From assembly GCF_900113735.1 (NCBI RefSeq), contig NZ_FOQM01000003.1, positions 454,992-518,991 on the forward strand: DNA of 64,000 nt, in the 5' to 3' direction. The notes below the pieces were generated by a model. It did not search any database and was not told where the DNA came from. It saw nothing but the letters and a program-made list of their open reading frames with translations. Below are positions 48,374 through 58,496 of this stretch, piece after piece. Source of the DNA: Bradyrhizobium sp. Gha (GTDB taxonomy: Bacteria; Pseudomonadota; Alphaproteobacteria; Rhizobiales; Xanthobacteraceae). Position 1 is the first letter of the stretch; each line of letters starts with the position of its first letter. The position numbers were made by a program, and so were the translations under genes.

Positions 48374-49354
48374 TCAGTGTGCCCGGCTGACCGTCGAGCG
48401 CAGCCGCGGATCGACGATGGTGTAGAGGATATCAACCACGAGATTGATGGTGACGAAGATCAGGGACACCATCATCAAATAGGCGGCCATGATCGGGATA
48501 TCGACGTTCTGAACGGCCTGCACGAACAGCAGCCCCATGCCCGGCCACTGGAACACGGTCTCGGTGATGATCGCGAAAGCAATGACCGAGCCAAATTGCA
48601 GACCGGCCACGGTGATCACGGGAACCAGCGTGTTGCGCAGCGCATGGCCGAAATGGATCGCCCGCGTGGTCAGACCGCGCGCGCGGGCGAAGCGGATGTA
48701 GTCGGTCCGAAGCACTTCCAGCATCTCGGCGCGCACCAGCCGCATGATCAGCGTCATCTGGAACAGGCCAAGCGTGATCGCAGGCATGATCAGCGCTTTC
48801 AAGCCGGACAACGTCAAGAGCCCCGTCGCCCACCAGCCGATATGCACGACGTCGCCGCGACCGAACGAGGGCAGCCAGCCCAGCGTCACCGAAAACAGGT
48901 AGATCATGAGAACGCCGATCAGGAAGGTCGGCAGAGAGATGCCGATCAGGGAGACGGCCTGGAAGACGTGTGCGAGCCAACTGTCGCGGCGAAGCGCCGA
49001 ATAGACCCCCATCAGGATGCCGCTGATCATGGCGAAGATGCTGGCAACGATGGCCAGCTCGAGCGTCGCCGGCATCCGCTCCATCAGCAGGTTGGTGACC
49101 GGGAGGCGAAATTGGTAGGACACGCCGAACTTGAATTGCGCGGCGTTGCCGATATATCGGCCGAACTGCACGATTACGGGATCGTCGAGGCCGAGCGATT
49201 GACGGATCGCGGCGCGTTCGGCGCCCGACGTATCCATCCCGACCATCTGGTTCACGGGATCGCCGGCAAAACGAAACATCGAGAACGAGATGATCCCGAC
49301 GGCGATCATGACGCCGATGGCCTGGACGGCTCGGCGCAGTGTGAAAGCGAGCAT
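48374..49354 (-). CDS. Peptide ABC transporter permease, DppB type (system 2)
   Basis: This 326-residue permease begins MLAFTLRRAVQAIGVMIAVG, the DppB-type amphipathic N-terminus, and carries the loop YIRFARARGLTTRAIHFGHA near residue 215. It has six predicted TM segments. It is the first permease after the system 2 binding protein, 114 bases downstream of that gene. Confidence 0.93.
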   Translation of the reverse strand: MLAFTLRRAVQAIGVMIAVGIISFSMFRFAGDPVNQMVGMDTSGAERAAIRQSLGLDDPVIVQFGRYIGNAAQFKFGVSYQFRLPVTNLLMERMPATLELAIVASIFAMISGILMGVYSALRRDSWLAHVFQAVSLIGISLPTFLIGVLMIYLFSVTLGWLPSFGRGDVVHIGWWATGLLTLSGLKALIMPAITLGLFQMTLIMRLVRAEMLEVLRTDYIRFARARGLTTRAIHFGHALRNTLVPVITVAGLQFGSVIAFAIITETVFQWPGMGLLFVQAVQNVDIPIMAAYLMMVSLIFVTINLVVDILYTIVDPRLRSTVSRAH

Positions 49355-49468
49355 CTGTTCCTTTCACATGTCTTCAGCAGCACGCATCATTGCGTTAGCC
49401 CGAAACAGCAAGTCCCGGAAGCCAGATCTTGAAGCGATGGCTTCCGGGACTTCACAAGATGTCGACAC

Positions 49469-51070
49469 CTACTCGTCCTGTTTGGTCGCCCAGTACAGCA
49501 TGACCATGTTGTCCGCACGCTGGGTCAGCTTCACTTTCTTCGACACGCCCCAGGCGAGGGCCTGCTGGTGCAGCGGGATGTAGGCCCAGTCCTTCATGGA
49601 GAGCTCGAAGGCCTGCTTGATCAAGAGATCGCGCTTGGTCGGATCGGATTCCACGAGCACCTTGTCGGCGAGCTCGTCGAACTGCTTGTTGCAATAGCCG
49701 CCGAGATTGGCTTCGCCGCGGTTGGGATCCTTGGGGTCGTCGCGGCAGCCCATGATGTCGTGCAGCACATTCTGGGAGTCGAGCGTATCCGGAGTCCAGC
49801 CCAGCATGTACAGCGAGGTCTTGTAGCCGCCGGGCTTCAGCACCTTGGCGAAATACTGGGCCTTGGGCTGCGCCAGCAGATCCACCTTGATGTTGATGCG
49901 TGCGAGCATGCCGACGATGGCCTGGCAGATCGCGGCGTCATTGACGTAGCGGTCGTTCGGGCAGTCCATCGTCACCTCGAAGCCGTCGGCATAGCCGGCG
50001 TCCGCCAGAAGCTTCTTGGCGGCGTCGGGATCGAGCTTCGGTCGCGTGAAGTCCTTCGACATCGCGAAGATCTCGGGTGCGACCATCAATGCGGACGGCG
50101 TGGACAACCCGCGCATGACGCGATTCTTGATCAGGTCGACGTCGATCGCACGGTAGACGGCTTCGCGAACGCGAACGTCCTTGAATGGGTTCTTGCCCTT
50201 GACGTTGGAGTACAGCAGTTCGTCGCGCGCCTGGTCCATGCCAACGAAGATGGTGCGCAGTTCAGGCCCCGTCAGCACGGTGGCGTTGGGGCTTGCTTTG
50301 ACGCGCTCGATGTCCTGGACCGGAACCGGCTCGATCACGTCGACCTCGCCGGACAACAGCGCCGCAACGCGCGTGGCGGGGTTTGCGATCGGCGTAAAGA
50401 CGATCTCCTTCAGATTATGCTCCGGCTTGCCCCACCAGTTCGGGTTGGCCTTGAAGACGGTCTTCACGCCCGGCTGATGGCTCTCGATCGTGAAGGGGCC
50501 GGTGCCGTTTTCATGCAGCGAGGCATAGCTCGGGGTCGTCGCGGCTGCGGGCGTCGGTGCCACCGCATCGTTCGCCTCTGCCCATTTCTTGTCCATGATG
50601 TACCAGGTCGCCCACAGCGCCGTCAGGATGGGGTTGGGCGAGGTCAGGACGAAATCGACGGTGTAATCGTCGACCTTGATGACCTTGGCATCGGCGGGAA
50701 CGCGGCTCTGGAAGTTCGAGCCTTTTGCTCGGACGCGCTCGGCCGAGAACACCACGTCATCGGCGGTGAAGGGGTCACCGTTGTGGAATTTGACGCCCTT
50801 GCGCAGGTGAAAGCGCCAACGCGTCGGCTCCGGCGTCTCCCAGCTTTCGGCCAGCGCCGGGATGATCTTCAGGTCTTTGCCGCGAGCGACCAGACCCTCA
50901 TAGACGTGGCCCAGATGCGCGCTGGTGGTCGACTCGTTGAGTGTGTAGGGGTCGAGCGACTTCAGCTCACCCTGGTTGGCGTAGCGCAGCGTCTGGCTCC
51001 ACGCCGGCGAAACGGCGAACGCAAACACACCGGCGAGCGTCGCCGCAAAAAGACTTCGTCCGACTGACAT
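49469..51070 (-). CDS. Peptide-type ABC transporter substrate-binding protein (system 2)
   Basis: This 533-residue SBP family 5 receptor starts at ATG 51070, with a good signal peptide (MSVGRSLFAATLAGVFAFAV, cleaved near WSQ). The mature protein begins TLRYANQGELKSLDPYTLNE and has VKFHNGDPFTADDVVFS. The frame is open to 51403, but that part lacks any receptor or signal features. It is probably the first gene of the 12-gene minus-strand cluster. The ligand is unknown. Confidence 0.92.
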   Translation of the reverse strand: MSVGRSLFAATLAGVFAFAVSPAWSQTLRYANQGELKSLDPYTLNESTTSAHLGHVYEGLVARGKDLKIIPALAESWETPEPTRWRFHLRKGVKFHNGDPFTADDVVFSAERVRAKGSNFQSRVPADAKVIKVDDYTVDFVLTSPNPILTALWATWYIMDKKWAEANDAVAPTPAAATTPSYASLHENGTGPFTIESHQPGVKTVFKANPNWWGKPEHNLKEIVFTPIANPATRVAALLSGEVDVIEPVPVQDIERVKASPNATVLTGPELRTIFVGMDQARDELLYSNVKGKNPFKDVRVREAVYRAIDVDLIKNRVMRGLSTPSALMVAPEIFAMSKDFTRPKLDPDAAKKLLADAGYADGFEVTMDCPNDRYVNDAAICQAIVGMLARINIKVDLLAQPKAQYFAKVLKPGGYKTSLYMLGWTPDTLDSQNVLHDIMGCRDDPKDPNRGEANLGGYCNKQFDELADKVLVESDPTKRDLLIKQAFELSMKDWAYIPLHQQALAWGVSKKVKLTQRADNMVMLYWATKQDE

Positions 51071-51456
51071 TCTTGACCCTCTCCACTCACCCGCGCCGTC
51101 ATTTTTGATTGTTCGGCGGGGCTGATCGACCCATGTTGCCCAGAGTTCTCGACCCGTGCAAGCGCCATTCCAGCAAGGAACGCGCCAAGTTGCACCGCTG
51201 TGCAGCAATGCTGACAGGCATTTTGGGGCGAGAGGCGCGCGGGCGACATTCGAATTTCGACCGCGATGTCTCGAAAATGGGGCGGGAATACCGCGGCGGC
51301 GGCCCGGCGGCGCGCGATCGGGGCGGAGCGATTTGATTGACCATATCCCCTGATTTACGGAAGCCGGCGCCCAGCCCCGCGTCTCAGGTCGCTTGCGTCG
51401 CACACCATGTCGCGGCGATACTGAGCGAGGCCACTCGAATCTGATCCGGAGGGGAC
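51071..51456. other. Divergent intergenic region upstream of the transporter cluster and DUF6489 gene
   Basis: The 386 bases between the leftward peptide-importer cluster and the rightward DUF6489 gene should carry both promoters. I saw short frames but no convincing gene, repeat or clear operator here. Confidence 0.5.
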
Positions 51457-51714
51457 ATGAAAGTAAATATCGAAATCGACTGCACTCCCCTCGAGGCCCG
51501 CCAGTTCTTCGGATTGCCTGATGTATCGCCGATGCAGACGGCGGTCATGGACAAGCTGCAGCAGCAGGTCCTGAGCAACATCGACAAGGTCTCTCCGGAA
51601 TCGCTGATCCAGAGCTGGTTTACCTTTGATCCCAAGCTCGCGGAGCGGTTTCAGGACATGTTCGTCACGATGGCCGGTCTCGGCAGCCCGCGCAGCGGCG
51701 ACAAGAAGAAGTAA
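51457..51714 (+). CDS. DUF6489 family small protein
   Basis: This 85-residue acidic protein starts MKVNIEIDCTPLEARQFFGL, a pattern I recognise from small alphaproteobacterial proteins of DUF6489, and ends in a lysine-rich tail. A ribosome site (CCGGAGGGG) precedes the ATG. Its TAA overlaps the next start (TAATG), so it is translationally coupled to the lipase-like gene and could be its partner. No function is known. Confidence 0.75.
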   Translation: MKVNIEIDCTPLEARQFFGLPDVSPMQTAVMDKLQQQVLSNIDKVSPESLIQSWFTFDPKLAERFQDMFVTMAGLGSPRSGDKKK

Positions 51715-52514
51715 TGACATCCGAGCCGGACGGGCCGCCGTCGCCGGGCCGGCTTCGTCCGCCGAGCCTTGGCCTGTTGCTAGCCGAGGCCCGAGGGCTG
51801 TTTGAATTCAACGCCAGCCTCCTGCTGTCGCCGCTGCTGATGCGCGCGCCGAGGGGCGACGGCCATCCGGTGCTGGCGCTGCCGGGCTTTCTTGCCAGCG
51901 ATCTTTCGATGGCGCCGATGCGGCGCTATCTCGGAGAGCTCGGCTATGAGGCGCAGGCCTGGCGGATGGGCCGCAATCTGGGCGGATTGGCGCGAATGCG
52001 GCAAGCCCTTCGCACCCGCCTTGTCGAAATCCACGCCACCAGTGGAAGGAAAGTCAGCCTGGTCGGATGGAGTCTCGGCGGCGTCTATGCCCGTGACCTC
52101 GCGCTTCAGGCGCCGGACATGGTCCGCTCCGTGATCACGCTTGGCAGCCCCTTCGCCAATGACGTGCGGGCGACCAACGCGACCGCGCTCTACGAGGCAT
52201 TGTCAGGCGAGCGGGTCGAGGATTTTGCAGAAGCGCGCGCCGCGATTGCCGGCGATCTCAAGGTGCCGGCGACCTCGATCTATTCGCGCACGGACGGCGT
52301 CGTGAATTGGCGCACCTGCCTCCTGCGCGAGTCGGATCGGGCCGAGAACATCGAGGTGCATTTGGCGAGCCATGTCGGGCTCGGGGTGAACCCGGCTGCG
52401 TTGTGGGCCGTTGCAGATCGCCTGGCTCAACCGGAGGGAGAGTTCTGGCCATTCGACCGGGCGGGGCCGTTTGCCATTGCATATGCCCCGCCTGAGCGGG
52501 CAGTATCGGCCTGA
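51714..52514 (+). CDS. Alpha/beta-hydrolase, lipase-like
   Basis: This 266-residue protein has the nucleophile elbow LVGWSLGGVYAR (Ser near residue 118) and the loop GHPVLALPGFLASDLSM that usually forms the oxyanion hole. An acidic residue and a His (ASHVGLGVNP) follow in the expected order. There is no clear signal peptide. The start overlaps the DUF6489 stop; the wax-ester synthase gene follows 48 bases later. An esterase or lipase on storage lipids is a plausible role. Confidence 0.82.
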   Translation: MTSEPDGPPSPGRLRPPSLGLLLAEARGLFEFNASLLLSPLLMRAPRGDGHPVLALPGFLASDLSMAPMRRYLGELGYEAQAWRMGRNLGGLARMRQALRTRLVEIHATSGRKVSLVGWSLGGVYARDLALQAPDMVRSVITLGSPFANDVRATNATALYEALSGERVEDFAEARAAIAGDLKVPATSIYSRTDGVVNWRTCLLRESDRAENIEVHLASHVGLGVNPAALWAVADRLAQPEGEFWPFDRAGPFAIAYAPPERAVSA

Positions 52515-52561
52515 CGAGAAGCGCCGGCAAAGGCGCCCGTCACACACAAGCGGAGGGAACT

Positions 52562-54112
52562 ATGGCTGACGGTAAGAAGCTTTCGTCGCTGGATGCGTCG
52601 TTTCTCTATCTGGAAACGCCTGAGATGCCGATGCATGTCGGTAGCATGGCGATCTTTCGTCTGCCTGACGATTACAAGGGCGACTTCTTCGAAGACTTCA
52701 AGGCGATGATCGTCTCGCGGCTGCACATCGCGCCGATCCTGAAAGCGCGCCTTGAGAAGGCGCCGCTGGATATCGATCATCCGACCTGGGTCGAGGACGA
52801 CCAGTTCGACATCGACCGTCACATCTTCCGCGCCAGCCTGCCGGCGCCGCGTGACCGCGCCACGCTCGAGCGCATCGTCGGCTGGATGCATGCCAAGCTC
52901 CTGAACCGCGCCCGCCCGCTCTGGGAATTCTACGTGTTCGAGGGCATGAAGGACAATGAAGTCGGGCTCTATTCCAAGATGCATCATGCCGCCATCGATG
53001 GTGGCGCCGGTGCGGCCCTGACCAACATGATCTACGACATCTCGCCGATTCCGCGGAAGGTCGAGCCGCCGACCGGCGGATCGAAGCCGGGGCAGGAGCC
53101 GCGCGACATCGCCGCCAATCTGCTCGATTCCTATACGCAGCTGTTCAACCAGCCACTCGATGCCGGCAAGGCCGCCCAGAACCTGCAACTGCCGCGCACC
53201 GGCAAGAGCGACATCGGTTCGATCCTGTTCGACAACGCGATGTATCAGATCGAAAGCGCGGTGCGCTTCGCCGGCAGCATCCCAACCGTGGTCAAGAGCG
53301 TCTCCGACGTGCTCGGCAAGATCTCCGACCCGAAGTCGCGCGAGAGCCTCGCCAGCATGGTGTCGCCCCCCACCATGCTCAACAAGACGATTTCGTCGGA
53401 GCGCAGCTTTGCCGGCGTGTCGATCTCGCTGTCGCGATCCAAGGCGCTGGCCAAGGCGGCGGGCGGCAAGCTCAATGACGTCGTGCTGGCGCTCGCCTCC
53501 GGCGTGGTCCGGCGCTATCTCCTGCAATATGGCACGCTGCCGGCGAAGTCGCTGACCGCTGCAGTGCCGATCTCCCTGCGCGAGGAGGGCAACACCGAAG
53601 CCAACAACCAGGTGTTCGGCATGATCTGTTCGATCGCGACCAATATCGAGGATCCCAAGGCGCGGCTCGAGGCCATCATCGCGCAGTCGACCAAGTCCAA
53701 GGAGATGTCGCATCCGCTGCGGGCCTTGATGCCGCAGGTCTCCAACATCTCGATGCTGGGCGCGCCGATCATCGTCCAGATCCTGGCACTGCTCTACAGC
53801 CGCTCGGACCTGTCGGACGTGCTGCCGCCGGCGGCCAACATCACGGTGTCCAACGTGCCGGGGCCGCGGCAGACGCTCTATGCCGCGGGCGCCGAACTGC
53901 TGCACATTTTCCCGGTCTCGATCTCGACGCACGGACAGGCGCTCAACATCACCGTGCAGAGCTACCGCGACCAGCTCGATTTCGGCTTCATCGTCGGCGC
54001 CAACATCATTCCGCATGTACAGGTGATGTGCGACATGCTGCCGGAGGAGTTTGCCGCGCTCGAAGCGGCCTACGCGCCGCCTGCGGCCGACATCAAGGGC
54101 GCAGCCGAATAA
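52562..54112 (+). CDS. Wax ester synthase / diacylglycerol acyltransferase (WS/DGAT)
   Basis: This 516-residue acyltransferase makes wax esters or triacylglycerol from acyl-CoA and an alcohol or diacylglycerol. The catalytic motif HHxxxDG is intact as MHHAAIDGGAG (His141, His142, Asp146). The N-terminal LSSLDASFLYLET and the C-terminal NVPGPRQTLYAAGA also fit the family. A GGAGGG ribosome site precedes the ATG. It is flanked by lipase-like and epoxide-hydrolase-like genes. Confidence 0.93.
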   Translation: MADGKKLSSLDASFLYLETPEMPMHVGSMAIFRLPDDYKGDFFEDFKAMIVSRLHIAPILKARLEKAPLDIDHPTWVEDDQFDIDRHIFRASLPAPRDRATLERIVGWMHAKLLNRARPLWEFYVFEGMKDNEVGLYSKMHHAAIDGGAGAALTNMIYDISPIPRKVEPPTGGSKPGQEPRDIAANLLDSYTQLFNQPLDAGKAAQNLQLPRTGKSDIGSILFDNAMYQIESAVRFAGSIPTVVKSVSDVLGKISDPKSRESLASMVSPPTMLNKTISSERSFAGVSISLSRSKALAKAAGGKLNDVVLALASGVVRRYLLQYGTLPAKSLTAAVPISLREEGNTEANNQVFGMICSIATNIEDPKARLEAIIAQSTKSKEMSHPLRALMPQVSNISMLGAPIIVQILALLYSRSDLSDVLPPAANITVSNVPGPRQTLYAAGAELLHIFPVSISTHGQALNITVQSYRDQLDFGFIVGANIIPHVQVMCDMLPEEFAALEAAYAPPAADIKGAAE

Positions 54113-54134
54113 GTCGCTTGTCAGGAAGTTCGCA

Positions 54135-55130
54135 ATGATTGAAATGCCCCCGCTGAGGTTCGCGCAGACGAACGGAATCCGCATGGGCTATTACGAGGCG
54201 GGTCCTGTCACCGACAAGCCGCCGGTGGTGCTGTGCCATGGCTGGCCGGAGCTCGCCTTCTCCTGGCGCCACCAGATCAAGGCGCTGAGCGAGGCCGGCA
54301 TCCGCGTGATCGCGCCGGACCAGCGCGGCTATGGCGCGACCGAGCGGCCCGAGCCGGTCGAGGCTTATGACATGGAGCACCTGACCGGCGACCTGGTCGG
54401 GCTGCTGGATCATTTCAACATCGACAAGGCAATCTTCGTTGGCCACGATTGGGGTGGCTTCGTCGTCTGGCAAATGCCGCTGCGGCACCCCAACCGCGTT
54501 GCCGGTGTCGTCGGTGTCAACACGCCGCATTGGGACCGTGCGCCGATGGATCCGATCGCACTGTTCCGCGAGCGCTACGGCGACCAGATGTATATCGTCC
54601 AATTCCAGGACCCCGCGCGCGAACCGGACAGGATTTTCGGCAGCCGTGTCGAGCAGACCTTTGATGCCTTCATGCGCAAGCCGCTGCCACGTCCGGCGGA
54701 GAAATCAGGTGAGCCGCCGATCGCAGGCGTTGGCGCCTCGTCAAAGACCAATCTGGCGTTTCCCCAGATGATCGCGGCCTACGATGCCAAGGTCGATCCG
54801 CGGACGCCGATCCTGACGGCGGAGGAGAAGCAGGTGTTCGTCGACACGTTCACGGAAACCGGCTTCACCGGCGGCATCAATTGGTACCGCAATTTCACCC
54901 GCAACTGGGAGCGCTCGCAAGGGCTCGACCACCACATCACCGTGCCGTCGCTGATGATCATGGCCGAGAACGACGCGGTGCTGCCGCCGTCCGCGGCCGA
55001 CGGCATGGAGGGACTGGTGGCGGACCTCGAAAAATACCTGGTGAAGGACAGCGGCCATTGGACGCAGCAGGAGAAGCCGGAAGAAGTCAGCGCCATCTTG
55101 ATCGAATGGCGTAGAAGGCGGTTTGGCTAG
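54135..55130 (+). CDS. Alpha/beta-hydrolase, epoxide-hydrolase type
   Basis: This 331-residue protein carries the epoxide-hydrolase nucleophile motif VGHDWGGFVVW (Asp near residue 104) and the oxyanion motif HGWPELAFSWRHQI near residue 35, with the charge-relay His in SGHWTQQEKPEE near the end. The ATG at 54135 is chosen over the frame-open 54051, which lies inside the WS/DGAT gene. Candidate substrates are fatty epoxides, but haloalkane dehalogenases and related enzymes share the motif. Confidence 0.88.
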   Translation: MIEMPPLRFAQTNGIRMGYYEAGPVTDKPPVVLCHGWPELAFSWRHQIKALSEAGIRVIAPDQRGYGATERPEPVEAYDMEHLTGDLVGLLDHFNIDKAIFVGHDWGGFVVWQMPLRHPNRVAGVVGVNTPHWDRAPMDPIALFRERYGDQMYIVQFQDPAREPDRIFGSRVEQTFDAFMRKPLPRPAEKSGEPPIAGVGASSKTNLAFPQMIAAYDAKVDPRTPILTAEEKQVFVDTFTETGFTGGINWYRNFTRNWERSQGLDHHITVPSLMIMAENDAVLPPSAADGMEGLVADLEKYLVKDSGHWTQQEKPEEVSAILIEWRRRRFG

Positions 55131-55132
55131 CT

Positions 55133-55203
55133 CGTCATTCTGAGGAGCGAAGCCACGAAGCAATCCAGGAAAGTGTCCCTGCTTCGCTTCGCTCGCAATG
55201 ACG
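55133..55203. repeat. Intergenic palindromic repeat, family B (copy 3)
   Basis: CGTCATTCTGAGGAGCGAAG pairs with CTTCGCTTCGCTCGCAATGACG across a short centre, matching the copy at 14601-14668. It sits between the epoxide-hydrolase-like gene and the P450 fusion. Confidence 0.88.
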
Positions 55204-55237
55204 ACGTTGAAGACCGAGGCAGGGGGAAGCACTTTTA

Positions 55238-56716
55238 ATGTCATCCAAGAACCGTCTGGACCCGATTCCGCAGCCGCCGACCAAGCCGGTGATCGGAAAC
55301 ATGCTGTCGCTGGATTCGGCCGCGCCTGTCCAGCATCTGACGCGGCTGGCCAAGGAACTCGGGCCGATCTTCTGGCTCGACATGATGGGCTCACCGATCG
55401 TGGTCGTGTCCGGCCACGATCTCGTCGACGAGCTCTCCGACGAAAAGCGCTTCGACAAGACGGTGCGCGGGGCGCTGCGGCGTGTGCGTGCGGTCGGCGG
55501 CGATGGCCTGTTCACGGCGGACACCAAGGAGCCGAACTGGAGCAAGGCGCATAACATCCTGCTGCAGCCGTTCGGCAACCGCGCCATGCAGTCCTACCAT
55601 CCGAGCATGGTCGATATCGCCGAGCAGCTCGTCCACAAATGGGAGCGGCTGAACGCCGACGACGAGATCGACGTCGTTCACGACATGACCGCGCTGACGC
55701 TGGACACGATCGGCCTCTGCGGCTTCGACTACCGCTTCAATTCGTTCTACCGGCGCGACTACCACCCCTTCGTCGAGTCACTGGTGCGTTCGCTCGAAAC
55801 CATCATGATGACGCGCGGCCTGCCATTCGAGCAGCTCTGGATGCAGAAGCGGCGGAAGACGCTGGGCGAGGACGTCAACTTCATGAACAAGATGGTCGAC
55901 GAGATCATCGCCGAGCGCCGCAAGAGCGCCGAAGCCATCGATGACAAGAAGGACATGCTGGCCGCGATGATGACCGGGGTCGACCGCTCGACCGGCGAGC
56001 AGCTGGACGATGTCAACATCCGCTACCAGATCAACACGTTCCTGATCGCGGGCCACGAGACCACCAGCGGCCTCTTATCCTACACGCTCTATGCGTTGCT
56101 GAAGCACCCGGACATTCTCAAAAAGGCCTATGACGAGGTCGATCGCGTCTTCGGCCCCGACGTCGGTGCGAAGCCGACCTACCAGCAGGTGACCGAGCTC
56201 ACCTATATCACGCAGATCCTGAAAGAGGCGCTGCGGCTATGGCCACCGGCGCCGGCCTACGGCATCTCGCCGTTGAACGACGAGACTATCGGTGGCGGCA
56301 AGTACAGGCTCAGGAAGGGCACGTTCACCACGATCCTGGTAACCGCGCTGCATCGCGACCCCACCGTCTGGGGACCCAATCCGGATGCTTTCGATCCCGA
56401 GAACTTCAGCAAGGAAGCGGAGGCCAAGCGGCCGATCAACGCGTGGAAGCCATTCGGCAACGGCCAGCGCGCCTGCATCGGCCGCGGTTTCGCCAGCGGC
56501 GCTTGCACTCGGCATGATCCTCCAGCGCTTCAAGCTGATCGACCATCAGCGCTATCATTTGCACCTGAAGGAAACGTTGACGATGAAGCCGGAAGGCTTC
56601 AAGATCAAGGTGCGACCGCGGGCGGATCGCGAGCGGGGCGCCTATGGCGGGCCCGTCGCGGCCGCGGCTGTTGCGCCGCGGGCGCCGCGTCGGCCGACCA
56701 CGCGTCCCGGCCATAA
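55238..56716 (+). pseudogene. CYP102-type fatty-acid P450:reductase fusion, N-terminal P450 half (frameshifted)
   Basis: The first 420 codons encode a BM3-like P450 that hydroxylates fatty acids. Landmarks are AGHETTSGLLSYTLY near residue 272, the ExxR in KEALRLWP and the haem loop FGNGQRACIGRGFA with Cys413. Right after RGFA the frame changes: the expected Trp-Gln-Glu-Ala stretch before ALALGMILQRF is reduced to four bases (AGCG), consistent with an 8-base deletion near 56495. The frame then reads unrelated sequence to 56716. The haem domain may still fold, but the built-in reductase is lost unless frameshifting occurs or the deletion is a sequencing error. Confidence 0.85.
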
Positions 56717-58466
56717 CACGCCGATGCTCGTCCTTTACGGCTCCAATCTGGGCACGGCCGAGGAACTCGCGACGCGCATGGCCGATCTTGCCGAGATCAA
56801 CGGCTTTGCCGTGCATCTCGGACCGCTCGACGATTTCGTCGGCAAGCTGCCGCAGCAGGGCGGCGTGTTGATCATCTGCGCCTCCTACAATGGCGCGCCT
56901 CCCGACAATGCGACGGAATTCGTCAAGTGGCTCGGGGAAGATCTGCCGCAAGATGCCTTTGTCAATGTGCGCTATGCCGTGTTCGGCTGCGGCAACAGTG
57001 ACTGGGCCGCGACCTATCAATCGGTGCCGCGCTTCATCGACGAGCAACTCTCCAAGCATGGCGCCCGCGCAGTCTATCCGCGCGGAGAGGGCGATGCGCG
57101 CAGCGATCTCGACGGCCAGTTCCAGAAGTGGTTCCCGGCGGCGGCCCAGGTCGCGACCAAGGAATTCGGCATCGACTGGAACTTCACCCGCACTGCCGAA
57201 GACGATCCGCTCTACGCGATCGAGCCTGTCGCGGTCACTGCCGTCAATACCATCGTGGCCCAGGGCGGCGCTGTCGCGATGAAGGTGCTGGTCAATGACG
57301 AGCTTCAGAACAAGTCAGGCCCCAATCCATCGGAGCGGTCCACACGCCATATCGAGGTTCAGCTGCCGGTTAATGTCAGCTACCGCGTCGGTGATCACTT
57401 GAGCGTCGTCCCGCGCAACGATCCGACACTGGTGGACTCCGTCGCCCGCCGCTTCGGCTTCCTGCCGGCCGATCAGATCAAGCTTCAGGTCGCCGAGGGC
57501 CGCCGTGCGCAATTGCCGGTCGGCGAAGCCGTGTCGGTCGGCCGACTGCTCAGCGAGTTCGTCGAGCTGCAGCAGGTGGCGACGCGGAAGCAGATCCAGA
57601 TCATGGCTGAGCACACCCGCTGCCCGGTCACCAAGCCGAAGCTAGTAGCGTTCGTCGGCGAAGAGCCTGAAATGCTCGAACGGTACCGTAGTGAGATCCT
57701 GGGCAAGCGCAAATCGGTGTTCGACTTGCTGCTCGAATATCCGGCCTGCGAATTGCCGTTCCACGTCTATCTGGAAATGCTCTCGCTGCTGGCGCCGCGT
57801 TACTATTCGATATCGTCTTCGCCGTCGGTCGACCCGGCACGTTGCAGCGTTACGGTTGGCGTGGTCGAGGGACCAGCCGCTTCGGGGCGCGGCGTCTATA
57901 AAGGCATCTGCTCGAATTACATCGCCAACCGGCGCACCGGCGATACGGTGTACGCCACGGTGCGCGAGACGAAGGCCGGTTTCCGGCTGCCCGACGACTT
58001 ATCAGTACCGATCATCATGATCGGCCCGGGCACGGGACTTGCGCCGTTCCGCGGCTTCCTCCAGGAGCGCGCCGCGCGCAAGGCGAAGGGCGCCAGCCTT
58101 GGGCCGGCCATGCTGTTCTTCGGCTGCCGCCATCCCGACCAGGATTTTCTCTACGCGGACGAATTGAAGGCGCTCGCCGCAAGCGGCATCACCGAGCTCT
58201 TCACCGCGTTCTCCCGCGCGGATGGGCCGAAGACCTATGTCCAGCACGTCCTCGCGGCGCAGAAGGACAAGGTCTGGCTGCTGATCGAGCAGGGCGCGAT
58301 CATCTATGTCTGCGGCGATGGCGGCAAGATGGAGCCCGATGTGAAGGCGGCGCTGGTTGCGATCCATCGCGAGAAGAACGGCAGCGATGCGGCCGCAGCC
58401 ACGCGCTGGATCGAGGAGATGGGGGCGCACAACCGCTATGTGCTGGACGTCTGGGCGGGAGGGTGA
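56385..58466 (+). pseudogene. CYP102-type P450:reductase fusion, C-terminal reductase half (frameshifted)
   Basis: This frame resumes the fusion at ALALGMILQRF (about 56499) and continues through the reductase. It has the FMN domain LVLYGSNLGTAEEL near residue 115, the FAD-binding RYYSISSSP near 472, the NADPH motif GPGTGLAPFRGFL near 546 and the C-terminal DVWAGG. The first residues before ALALG are shadow sequence of the haem-domain reading frame. No strong start is visible for separate translation. The pair would form one protein of about 1075 residues if the 8-base gap were repaired. Confidence 0.88.
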
Positions 58467-58496
58467 CTGTTCTTCCGATCGTGCTAAAGCACTCCC

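Noticed and set aside
51071..51403. N-terminal extension of the system 2 binding protein
   Set aside because: The signal peptide begins at 51070; the extension is Arg/Pro-rich and lies in the promoter region.
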